A stretch of DNA of 50,495 nt, taken from the NCBI GenBank assembly GCA_015065965.1, contig SVPH01000019.1:1-50495 (forward strand), in the 5' to 3' direction. Of this stretch, positions 44,128 through 50,495 are shown piece after piece; position 1 is the stretch's first letter; every line of letters starts with the position of its first letter. Made by a program: the position numbers and the translations under genes. Origin of the DNA: Oscillospiraceae bacterium (GTDB taxonomy: Bacteria > Bacillota > Clostridia > Oscillospirales > Acutalibacteraceae). The notes under the pieces are model-generated. The model was not told where the DNA came from. It ran no database searches and saw only the letters and a list, made by a program, of their open reading frames with translations.

Positions 44128-45117
44128 TTATTTGATTTCAAGGGTCTTGACCGCTTCGGGGTCAACAAGCTTTGCATCAACACGCTGCGTACCGATAAAA
44201 CCAACCTGACCGTGCTCCGCATATCTTTCCGAAAGTCTGCGGATAATACGGTTACCTCTTTCGGCAATACAGTAATAATCGAAGTTGCCGAAAAGTACAG
44301 GTTTGTTACCGGACTCAATGCCATCAAGCTTGGTTGTGGTATAAACGGGATAACCGAACAATGTATCGGGTTCACCGTTTACAACCTTCCACATGTTTCT
44401 GCCGTTGTAGTTTTTAAACTTTTTCAGATGAGCACAGGCTTCCTCTGACATAATGAAAACAGCATTTTCACGGTAAAGTTTCTTGACGGAATAAGTAAGC
44501 TCAATGATGTCATCAAGATTGATATCTCCGATATTTTCGGTCACAGCACCAACTTGTGCCTGATGGATAATTCCGAGAGGTTTGCCGATTCCGTCACCGG
44601 TAAAGAATGTTTCTTCTTCGCTTCTTGAAAACCTTTCTACTATCATTTCATAGATAAAGTTTTCAATGTCTTGAGGAGTATCTTCAAGGAATTCACTTGA
44701 GACCTTAAGAAGTGTTCCAAGCTTATATGCGCTGAAAACAATCTCATCAAACTCCGCACCTGAAAAATCGAAACGGTCATTTTCGTCATACCACTCGGCT
44801 TCATAGCCATCAACCATACGAGGAATTTTGTGGGTACTCTCGGTTTTGATAACCTTGCCGAGCTTGCGCAGGATATTTTCTTCTTTAAGTGCCACAATGA
44901 TTCTTTCATCAAATTCATCAGGCACAAGAAAGCCTCCCGAGCCGTCGCTGCCTTCTTTGAGAGCATTGCTGACATATCCTGTCTGCATACTATCCCAGAA
45001 AGCTCTGTTGTAAGCAGTCTGCTTTCTTCTCATTTCTGCAGAACCTTCGGTTTTATTACCGAAGATTTCCTGACCGATAGAATCAAGTCTTTCTTTGTAA
45101 TTTCTAACATTATTCAT
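44128..45117 (-). CDS. Phage major capsid protein, HK97 fold
   Basis: This is a protein of about 329 residues starting at ATG 45117 (GAGGTGT upstream; the open frame to 45222 is not used). Pattern: a short helical N-terminal segment of about 60 residues like a reduced delta domain, then GSGGFLVPDEFDERIIVALK, KLGTLLKVSSEFLED (P-domain spine), FTGDGIGKPLGII, the A-domain, and a C-terminal QVGFIGTQRVDAKLVDPEAV. These are standard marks of the HK97 major capsid family. No portal, protease, terminase or tail gene accompanies it within the window, which is unusual. Confidence 0.93.
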   Translation of the reverse strand: MNNVRNYKERLDSIGQEIFGNKTEGSAEMRRKQTAYNRAFWDSMQTGYVSNALKEGSDGSGGFLVPDEFDERIIVALKEENILRKLGKVIKTESTHKIPRMVDGYEAEWYDENDRFDFSGAEFDEIVFSAYKLGTLLKVSSEFLEDTPQDIENFIYEMIVERFSRSEEETFFTGDGIGKPLGIIHQAQVGAVTENIGDINLDDIIELTYSVKKLYRENAVFIMSEEACAHLKKFKNYNGRNMWKVVNGEPDTLFGYPVYTTTKLDGIESGNKPVLFGNFDYYCIAERGNRIIRRLSERYAEHGQVGFIGTQRVDAKLVDPEAVKTLEIK

Positions 45118-45162
45118 AAAAATAAACACCTCGTTTAATAATTTAAAATATAGGTTTGATTT

Positions 45163-45178
45163 CGGGGTTAATACCCCG
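45163..45178. repeat. Short palindrome upstream of the capsid gene
   Basis: CGGGGT-TAAT-ACCCCG is a perfect hairpin, and CCCC-TAC-GGGG recurs at about 45250-45260. Either attenuates transcription into the capsid gene or serves as an operator. This is a sequence observation only. Confidence 0.5.
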
Positions 45179-45311
45179 TTTGAATTCCGATTTTTGTGCG
45201 TGATACCCTGCGCCGCTGACAATATAGATTAGTCACAGAGATTTTTACCCCCCTACGGGGTCACGCAAGGTTATCACTCAAAAAACGGATTGATTTACAC
45301 GATTTATTTTT

Positions 45312-45595
45312 GTGACAACAGTGACAGTTGCCGTGACAGTTTCAACACATGACTGTCACCTGAAGAATTCAGTAATATCAAGGCTTTCAGCGTTTCGGTG
45401 ACAGAAGTGACAGAAAAATCAACTTTGTTTATACTTTTTATTTTCACAGTATATTTTTTCTCTTTTTTCTTTTTCTGCCAAGAAGTTGAAAAAGCTGTCA
45501 CTTCTGTCACTTTTGCTTTGAATTCGTTGATATATAAGGGCTTCAGCGGTGACAGTTAATTGTGATTACTGTCACTTTTCCGTCACAACTGTCAC
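45312..45595. other. Iteron array, candidate replication origin of the element
   Basis: A non-coding stretch between the capsid and primase genes contains 12 copies of a GTGACAG heptamer (10 exact; GTGACAA and CCGTCAC are variants). Plus-oriented copies start at 45312, 45321, 45333, 45398, 45407 and 45549. Minus-oriented copies start at 45353, 45496, 45505, 45569, 45580 and 45589. Pairs recur at spacings of 9 and 12 bases. The groups flank an AT-rich tract (45414-45495) suited to strand opening. Directly upstream of the array is the primase-helicase gene, the usual neighbour of such an origin. An apparent reading frame here (45304-45510) is generated by the repeats and is not a gene. Confidence 0.8.
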
Positions 45596-45596
45596 T

Positions 45597-47855
45597 CTAT
45601 GCAAGATAATCGGTGCTGTCATATCCGTAAACTTTCTTATATTGTTCTTTTGTATCTATGGTGATTGTGAGATCTTTGTAAAATGTTCCTTTGTTTGTAT
45701 GAGTAGACATTTCTTTGAACGTTGTTCCGAGATGCTTTGCAAGTGTTTCTCTGAATTCTTTGGCTGTTTTGGCAAAGCCGTTATTGTTGTTCTGACACCA
45801 AGCACGGTAGACATCGTAGATACGTCCGGTTGTTGCTGCGTCACAAATTTTGCCGTTGGGGCGCTGACACATACATTCCTCATAAAATGAAATCACAGTA
45901 TTGTTTTCTGCCATATATTTTTCTCTTGCCCTTGCTACGGATTCAGGCTCTGTAAATCTGTATCCGTTTGCTATAACCCTCTGCAATGCTTTGATTGCTT
46001 TGAATACAATTCCGTCACGCTCGGCATACATCTTTTCAAGCAACAACTTGTCCTGTTTGTTCTTCGGAATAATATTCGGGCACTCAACAACCATAATGCG
46101 GTCATATACCCATTGCCCATCATCACCGCCGAACTTCGGGAGCTTATTCATACAGAACCAAAGCAGACCGTTGTATGTGTACTCAAAGCCTTGCTGACCC
46201 TTGAATTCTGCATAAAGGCTGTCACCGCCCGTCATCTTCTTGAAGGTTTTAAGCTCGTCAACAGACATAAAGCTCATATCCGAACTGCCTGCAAGCCGTG
46301 TGCCGTAAACAGCACCTGTTCCGAACCGTGCTTCAATTTCCTTAAGGTCAATGCCTATAAAATTACCCTTTCCCAGCAATCGCTCAACAAGGGATTTAAG
46401 CTGTGATTTACCTGTATCACCGTTGCCGACCAGAAACAAAGCCTTTTTCATACGAAAACCTTTGACATTTGATATGCAAACACCGATGAATTCCATGAGC
46501 AATCGCTCAACATCTTTATTGCCGTTTGTGAGTGTATGCATATATTTATCAAACACAGGTGTAGGCTTTTCTGTTCCGCACCAAACGCACGGTACTTGTA
46601 TTGTTGAAAGTGTTTCAGGCGTATGTGGCATCAATGTTGTTTCGTCTGCTGCAACACGCAGCAAGCCGTTCTGAAAATTGATAATATCCTCATCGGAATC
46701 GAGGTCATCCTGCGTAACATAAGTCAAGTCAGTAATGATGTGTTGGAAGGTTTCGTTTACCTTGCTCATTTTGACAAGCTCCTCATCATAATCGGCGATG
46801 TAGCCTTTGATGATTCCCAGAAACATATTATCGGCATAAAGTCTGTAACATCCGTTTTCATACACATATTTGAGTAATCCTTGTTTGCCGTTGTCACGTA
46901 CAAGCAGATACTGTAAGTTTTCTCTGATATGCTTTGCAAGCAAGGGTACGCTTACGGATGCTTTGCCTGTTTCACTGTTGAGCTTTATGAATGCAGGAGC
47001 ATTCCTTTTTGAAGAATAGAATTTGCCGTTGCAAGCGTTGATACCAAGCTGAATGGTTGATTCCCGATAATCCGTTCTTTCCCATTTCTCACGGTAAAGG
47101 GCAGACCCTCGGAATATTGCATCAATAGCAGATGGGTTTGGTCCCGTGCGGAACGCAATCATTGAACACAGCGAAGCATCCGCCTCGGAATGTGAACCGA
47201 AATCGGAATAATCTCCATCATCATATAGCTTGCTGAACCTTGCACCGTTTTTCTGTTTTCTTAAAGCTGCAACAACATCGAATGCGTCAACAGCATCTGC
47301 GGTTGTTTCGGTTTCCGATGTTACATTGTTTCGCTTCATGTATTTATTCAATGTTTCAATAACTGCATCGGTGCAATCAACAAGAGGTTTATCCGATATG
47401 ACATCGCCGGTAAAAACAGCAAAGCGGTTTGTGATACCGCCGAAGTATAGTTCCGTTCCGTTGTTGGGGTTTTTCATATAGTATTCTTTAGCGAGCTTTT
47501 TCTTGCTGCTTTCCTCATAAATTGGAAGTTTGTCAAGATTGCACTTGCCGTAAATATGCTGACCGTTACCGCTTACGGAGCGTTCCGCATACGAATCAAA
47601 CCTTTTAATTAATGTTTGAACATAAGGGTCATCAAGTTTGTATCCGTCTGTATCGAGAAAAAAGTATCCTTCGGGTATTACAAATCCGACTCCTGAAGCT
47701 CCTTTTATTTCGGCAGCTTTAACCGCATCGGTGTATGTTACCCAAGTATGACGGTAATTCTCACTCGTACCCGTAGCACCGCCTGATGCTGCAAAAGGAA
47801 TTTTGGTGACTCTGCCGTTTTTGTTTTCCTTGCGCCAAAGCAACCATATTTTCAT
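45597..47855 (-). CDS. Primase-polymerase/SF3 helicase replication protein
   Basis: This protein of 752 residues has an N-terminal archaeo-eukaryotic primase (PrimPol) domain with catalytic acidic motif FFLDTDGY (D68, D70) and SGNGQH (H100), a linker, and a C-terminal SF3/D5-type AAA+ helicase: Walker A VGNGDTGKS (476-484), Walker B region LAGSSDMS, and a sensor with WFCMNKLPKF. This single-protein primase-helicase layout is used by phage-satellite and P4-like elements. ATG 47855 is assumed; the nearest strong ribosome binding site (47882-47886) is 26 bases upstream and there is a stop between, so the true start may be slightly different. Confidence 0.9.
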   Translation of the reverse strand: MKIWLLWRKENKNGRVTKIPFAASGGATGTSENYRHTWVTYTDAVKAAEIKGASGVGFVIPEGYFFLDTDGYKLDDPYVQTLIKRFDSYAERSVSGNGQHIYGKCNLDKLPIYEESSKKKLAKEYYMKNPNNGTELYFGGITNRFAVFTGDVISDKPLVDCTDAVIETLNKYMKRNNVTSETETTADAVDAFDVVAALRKQKNGARFSKLYDDGDYSDFGSHSEADASLCSMIAFRTGPNPSAIDAIFRGSALYREKWERTDYRESTIQLGINACNGKFYSSKRNAPAFIKLNSETGKASVSVPLLAKHIRENLQYLLVRDNGKQGLLKYVYENGCYRLYADNMFLGIIKGYIADYDEELVKMSKVNETFQHIITDLTYVTQDDLDSDEDIINFQNGLLRVAADETTLMPHTPETLSTIQVPCVWCGTEKPTPVFDKYMHTLTNGNKDVERLLMEFIGVCISNVKGFRMKKALFLVGNGDTGKSQLKSLVERLLGKGNFIGIDLKEIEARFGTGAVYGTRLAGSSDMSFMSVDELKTFKKMTGGDSLYAEFKGQQGFEYTYNGLLWFCMNKLPKFGGDDGQWVYDRIMVVECPNIIPKNKQDKLLLEKMYAERDGIVFKAIKALQRVIANGYRFTEPESVARAREKYMAENNTVISFYEECMCQRPNGKICDAATTGRIYDVYRAWCQNNNNGFAKTAKEFRETLAKHLGTTFKEMSTHTNKGTFYKDLTITIDTKEQYKKVYGYDSTDYLA

Positions 47856-47907
47856 TTGCTTTAATGCTTTCGTTTAAATCACCTCCTTGTGGCAGGTTTA
47901 ATACAGA

Positions 47908-48084
47908 TTAATTGTTTACTGCGTTCTTTGTAAGCCATTCCTTGTATGCATCGACAGGAATGAGATAACGTGTGCCGATGCGGATTGTAGGAAATCCCGG
48001 CTGCTTTACAAGCTCATATGCCTTCGGAAGGCTTATGCCCATCTGTGCCGAAAGCTCCTGAATGCTCATTGTTGCTTTCTCCAT
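47908..48084 (-). CDS. Excisionase-like helix-turn-helix protein
   Basis: This 58-residue protein has a MerR/Xis-type winged helix: MSIQELSAQMGISLPKAYEL, then PTIRIGTRYLIPVDAYKEWL, the pattern of 'excisionase family DNA-binding' proteins. ATG 48084 is eight bases after AAGGAGG. It may control excision directionality or serve as a transcription factor. It lies just upstream of the primase gene and has no other partner visible. Confidence 0.85.
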   Translation of the reverse strand: MEKATMSIQELSAQMGISLPKAYELVKQPGFPTIRIGTRYLIPVDAYKEWLTKNAVNN

Positions 48085-48126
48085 AGTCACACCTCCTTGT
48101 TATGATTTGGGGATATATATAGCAAA

Positions 48127-48158
48127 GCCACCGACCGAAGTTATCTCCGAACGATGGC
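48127..48158 (-). other. Stable hairpin between two element genes
   Basis: GCCACCGACCGAAG (48127-48140) pairs with the complementary arm ending at 48158, about 14 pairs with one mismatch. It lies between the 50-residue protein gene and the excisionase-like gene. It could be a processing site, an attenuator or an sRNA end; no U tract follows immediately. Confidence 0.5.
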
Positions 48159-48166
48159 ATTATTGT

Positions 48167-48319
48167 TTATTTATATACTATTGTTGCTTTGCCCTTTGAC
48201 TCAATCTGGCGGATTGCGTTGTATGCAGTTAAATCCTTGACACCATTGCTGTTACATTTTTCAATCTTCATTTGATAATGCTTAAGTCTTCTGTTTTCAC
48301 GTTGCTTCTTTCGGCTCAT
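48167..48319 (-). CDS. Small basic element protein (50 residues)
   Basis: This is an open frame of 50 codons starting at ATG 48317-48319, six bases after GGAGGTGAA. The product is very basic (MSRKKQRENRRLKHYQMKIE, then CNSNGVKDLTAYNAIRQIES and a lysine-rich end) with no recognised domain. Its strong ribosome binding site and position between a terminator hairpin and the excisionase-like gene support it as a real gene. The function is unknown. Confidence 0.7.
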   Translation of the reverse strand: MSRKKQRENRRLKHYQMKIEKCNSNGVKDLTAYNAIRQIESKGKATIVYK

Positions 48320-48409
48320 ACATTTCACCTCCTTCAGAGTACACTTCTCCTATAATTCCAAATCATCTGATTTGGTGCGGGATGGAGTTTTACTCGCCAC
48401 CGCAAAAAG

Positions 48410-48451
48410 AAAAAAGCTAACCGAGTTATACCAACCCGATTAGCTTTTTTA
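48410..48451. terminator. Terminator downstream of the sigma-like regulator
   Basis: AAAAAGCTAA and TTAGCTTTTT arms with an extended stem enclosing ATACC form a strong hairpin with T runs on both sides. It lies about 130 bases past the stop of the regulator gene (48578) on the minus strand. Confidence 0.8.
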
Positions 48452-48478
48452 CAATTGCATCGTGTTTGGTCTATCTCT

Positions 48479-48494
48479 GTACATAATTGTACAA
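48479..48494. repeat. TGTACA-TAAT-TGTACA double palindrome
   Basis: Two identical 6-base palindromes separated by TAAT lie in the non-coding stretch between the regulator stop and its terminator. They may bind a dimeric protein. Confidence 0.45.
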
Positions 48495-48544
48495 CAGAGT
48501 ATTACTGCACTGATAGACGCACGGCAATGTAACTTATATGTAAT

Positions 48545-48576
48545 TTACTGACATCTTACTGACATTTTACTGTCAA
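48545..48576. repeat. Three tandem 11-bp repeats after the regulator gene
   Basis: TTACTGACAT at 48545-48554 and 48556-48565, then the variant TTACTGTCAA at 48567-48576, are spaced exactly 11 bases. The phase suggests one helical turn between copies, typical of a protein-binding array. Confidence 0.6.
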
Positions 48577-48577
48577 T

Positions 48578-48997
48578 TTAATTTTTATACCTTATTTCAT
48601 CAAGGATTGCCAAGGCTTTACTGTGATATCGATATACAGTTCTTTCGGTGTAACCCATTCGGCTTATAACATCCTCCCAACTCAAACCTTGAGCATATCT
48701 CAACTTCAAAACCTCAATTTGTATGCTGTCCGTTATATTCATAAGAATAACATCTTTAAGCTCTGTAGCTAATTTTTCATATTCAACTTTCAATGCGTTA
48801 AGCTTATTTTGTATTTCCGCAACTCTTTCCGGTGGTAATTCAACATCAATTTCAGAATCATCACAAAGACCACGCAACAAACGATCCAGTTCTCCGAGTG
48901 GATTAATCATTTTGCTGTATCTTTTTATTTCTCTTTTAAGCTCGCAGCAATATTCTATATCTCTTTTTGTTCTTGAAGTATTTTCTTTGCCCAACAA
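48578..48997 (-). CDS. Sigma-70 region-4-like element regulator
   Basis: This 139-residue protein has an N-terminal helical part (about 5-85, partly coiled coil: LPPERVAEIQNKLNALKVEY) and a C-terminal HTH resembling sigma-70 region 4 (SIQIEVLKLRYAQGLSWEDV, MGYTERTVYRYHSKALAIL). Such DUF1492/ArpU-like proteins control late genes in phages and related elements. It starts at TTG 48995-48997 behind AGGAGG. A strong promoter with a LexA box lies directly upstream, so it is likely DNA-damage-inducible. Confidence 0.85.
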   Translation of the reverse strand: MLGKENTSRTKRDIEYCCELKREIKRYSKMINPLGELDRLLRGLCDDSEIDVELPPERVAEIQNKLNALKVEYEKLATELKDVILMNITDSIQIEVLKLRYAQGLSWEDVISRMGYTERTVYRYHSKALAILDEIRYKN

Positions 48998-49018
48998 TTA
49001 CACCTCCTACGCATTATA

Positions 49019-49061
49019 GAACATTTGTTCTTATTGTATATTATTTTAATTGTTTTGTCAA
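49019..49061 (-). promoter_or_regulatory. Promoter with LexA (SOS) box driving the element regulator
   Basis: Minus strand: TTGACA (49056-49061), 17-base spacer, TACAAT (49033-49038), and a 12-base inverted sequence GAACAAATGTTC (49019-49030) that fully matches the Gram-positive LexA box GAACRNRYGTTC. The box covers the expected transcription start, so bound LexA would block the promoter and DNA damage would open it. Confidence 0.8.
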
Positions 49062-49079
49062 CAGATAAAACACACAGCT

Positions 49080-49970
49080 TTACCGCATACGGTACCATGC
49101 TGGGATATGAGTGCCACTATTTTTAATCCTTTCCACCTCATCATCAAACATACGAAGTGTACCTTCCCGTTCTTCCTCCATCTTCACTCCAACGGTAAAA
49201 GAGTAGAGCATTTCTGCAAGCATATAGTATGTATACTTATCCCAAAAATCTTCCGGTACAGTTTTGCCAAAATAGCCCTCTATCTGTCCCATAGCAAAGG
49301 GAATGCTGTACATTGCACTTACTCCTGCTCCCGTCATAACATGATATGGGTCTGCAACACCACACATCTGAAAGTCGATGATATATAAGTCGCCATCAGG
49401 AGATATTACCATGTTATCTGTCTGAAAATCCTCATGCATCAACGCTGTTGGACGCTCCCCGATACAATGATACTGTGTCTGTAAGTAGGAAATCACTACA
49501 TCGTCACCGTCAAAGGTGTATCCACATTTGCGATAAAGCTCAATATAACGCTCTACACGCTCTTGATAGTTTTTTGCCCACTCCAAAGATGCAGGCTTAT
49601 AATCAATCGTTTCCATCTGCTTCAAAATACTTGCCGCTTTCAGACCAAATGCGTATTGTTCAGCGTCACTAAGATGATAAAGTGCCTCTTTTGCTTCTTC
49701 GCCATCACACCAGCTCAAAAGCTGATACACACTTTTTCCATTTTCGCATACTCCAAAAGAAATCGGGAGAGACATTTTCATTCCAGTAGCCGACATTTTT
49801 TTCATAATTTCAAACTCTTGCTGTTTTGCCTTATACGCTGAAATGTCTGATATACGAAGCAACAATCGTTCCCCATCTTTTGTTTTCACATAATATTTCT
49901 TATCACTCGACCAGCCTTTATGAATAGGCTCTACCTTTACAAAGGTGTCGTAATTCGGAATTTCTTTCAT
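49080..49970 (-). CDS. Aminoglycoside-phosphotransferase-like kinase
   Basis: This 296-residue protein of the APH/choline-kinase fold has an N-lobe with a nucleotide-binding pattern (VKTKDGERLLLRISD), a hinge QLLSWCDGEEA, the catalytic loop motif HEDFQTDN (H179, D181, N186) and the DF metal site (YIIDF, D199). APH proteins phosphorylate aminoglycosides, but several relatives act on other substrates, so drug resistance is a hypothesis. ATG at 49970 has GAGGTAGC upstream. It lies in the foreign region next to the fused methyltransferase/TnpV gene and may be cargo. Confidence 0.8.
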   Translation of the reverse strand: MKEIPNYDTFVKVEPIHKGWSSDKKYYVKTKDGERLLLRISDISAYKAKQQEFEIMKKMSATGMKMSLPISFGVCENGKSVYQLLSWCDGEEAKEALYHLSDAEQYAFGLKAASILKQMETIDYKPASLEWAKNYQERVERYIELYRKCGYTFDGDDVVISYLQTQYHCIGERPTALMHEDFQTDNMVISPDGDLYIIDFQMCGVADPYHVMTGAGVSAMYSIPFAMGQIEGYFGKTVPEDFWDKYTYYMLAEMLYSFTVGVKMEEEREGTLRMFDDEVERIKNSGTHIPAWYRMR

Positions 49971-50038
49971 TTGCTACCTCACTGAAATTTTCAAATTTAG
50001 TAAAATTCTATTTTGTAATAATCATTCTACCCATACCT

Positions 50039-50495
50039 TTATGAATAAATCATCTCATGCAAAACAATTTCTTCTGCCCGGTTGTGAATGTTATTGCAAC
50101 GCTGCACCCATTCCATTTGACAGGTACGCTTTAATTCCTCGGTCACACCCTCGGCAGCTTTCATCTGCTCCATGATGGCGTCTAACCGTTCCTGTGCCTG
50201 TTCGTTCAAGTCTGCAAGATATGTCCACAATTCTCCGGTTAGTATCAAGGTGTTCAATCTGGCTGGGTGGACTTCTCTTAAATATTCCCGGTGCATTCGT
50301 CCATACTTTCCGATGGGGCGGTGTTCCTCCGGCAGCTTCAAATCCGGTATATAGTAATCTCCAACAAGGATAGGAATTTCTTTGTTGGTTTTAAAACATT
50401 CTTCATAAAATCCATCAATGACAAATCCAGCTCTAAAACAAAGGTTAAAAATATCTTGTATGGAACGATGATAATAAATCTGCTCTTTCGGTTGC
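50039..50495 (-). CDS. tnpV: Methyltransferase C-terminal fragment fused in frame to TnpV (partial)
   Basis: The frame is open from the right edge to 50039. The first about 45 visible residues (KEQIYYHRSIQDIFNLCFRA, then FVIDGFYEECFK and KEIPI) look like the end of a class I SAM-dependent methyltransferase. The following about 105 residues, from GDYYIPDLKLPEEHR through IGKYGRMHREYL to RAEEIVLHEMIY, are a TnpV protein of Clostridial/Tn4451-like transposons. Thus a methyltransferase gene seems to have been cut by a transposon-derived segment and remains open. The N-terminal part is outside the window. Confidence 0.75.
   Translation of the reverse strand, partial: QPKEQIYYHRSIQDIFNLCFRAGFVIDGFYEECFKTNKEIPILVGDYYIPDLKLPEEHRPIGKYGRMHREYLREVHPARLNTLILTGELWTYLADLNEQAQERLDAIMEQMKAAEGVTEELKRTCQMEWVQRCNNIHNRAEEIVLHEMIYS

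Noticed and set aside
44128..45117. Encapsulin as an alternative for the HK97-fold protein
   Set aside because: The N-terminal helical segment, the GGFLVP start of the folded domain and the end QRVDAKLVDPEAVK-type match phage major capsid proteins, and no cargo enzyme with a targeting tail is adjacent. Not fully excluded without a structure.
45304..45510. 68-residue open frame in the iteron region
   Set aside because: Its repeated SVTSVT-like sequence is produced by the GTGACAG repeats, it has no ribosome binding site, and it overlaps the proposed origin.
1..50495. CRISPR array, rRNA or tRNA genes
   Set aside because: No regularly spaced direct repeats with unique spacers and no recognisable rRNA or tRNA fold were found by reading; short tRNA-like matches could be missed by eye.

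Overview
The window looks like a chromosome segment of a low-GC, spore-forming anaerobic Clostridia bacterium, most likely a gut Oscillospirales/Ruminococcaceae-type organism (inference). Supporting genes are spoIIGA-sigE, gerW (ytfJ) and a cotJ operon for sporulation, oxygen-sensitive nrdD/nrdG, a T-box-controlled alaS, and frequent TTG starts behind strong Shine-Dalgarno sites.

Region 1 (1-42,120) is ordinary, dense chromosomal coding, nearly all on the minus strand. From high to low coordinates the main units are: a HAD phosphatase-deoC-deoD-cdd-pdp nucleoside salvage operon (41.3-37.4 kb); a GtrA-like membrane protein; nrdG and nrdD-trxB, all preceded by NrdR-like boxes; a cell-wall amidase convergent with the plus-strand spoIIGA-sigE pair; a PHP-domain protein; an aldo/keto reductase-GDSL esterase-PTS IIC-ceramidase-like operon; an FtsW/RodA protein; a sigma-like membrane sensor protein; T-box-alaS-HIT-PRT-comEC-holA-rnmV-ispF; cdaA-ybbR; and a long run from an FG-GAP lipoprotein through a two-component system to DUF1385-prmC-site-2 protease-scpA-scpB-DUF2953-gerW-dac-rluB. 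The plus-strand cotJA-cotJB-cotJC operon ends this region.

Region 2 (about 42,131-50,495, running off the window) is a foreign element that has split cotJC after codon 62 or 63. Its genes all read on the minus strand toward the junction. In transcription order they are: a methyltransferase tail fused to TnpV, an APH-like kinase, a sigma-region-4-like regulator behind a strong promoter carrying a LexA/SOS box, a 50-residue basic protein, an excisionase-like HTH protein, a primase-polymerase/SF3 helicase, an intergenic iteron array that looks like a replication origin, a lone HK97-fold major capsid protein, a small protein, and a large serine recombinase at the junction. No portal, terminase, protease or tail gene is visible. 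The layout suggests an integrated phage-satellite-like element with a capsid gene but no visible packaging genes, induced by DNA damage, replicating from its own origin, and inserted in a spore-coat gene.

The boundary also shows in composition. By eye the tetranucleotide AGCT occurs only twice in the first 42.1 kb but about 50 times in the last 8.4 kb, which marks the insertion as foreign and suggests long-standing AGCT avoidance in the host.
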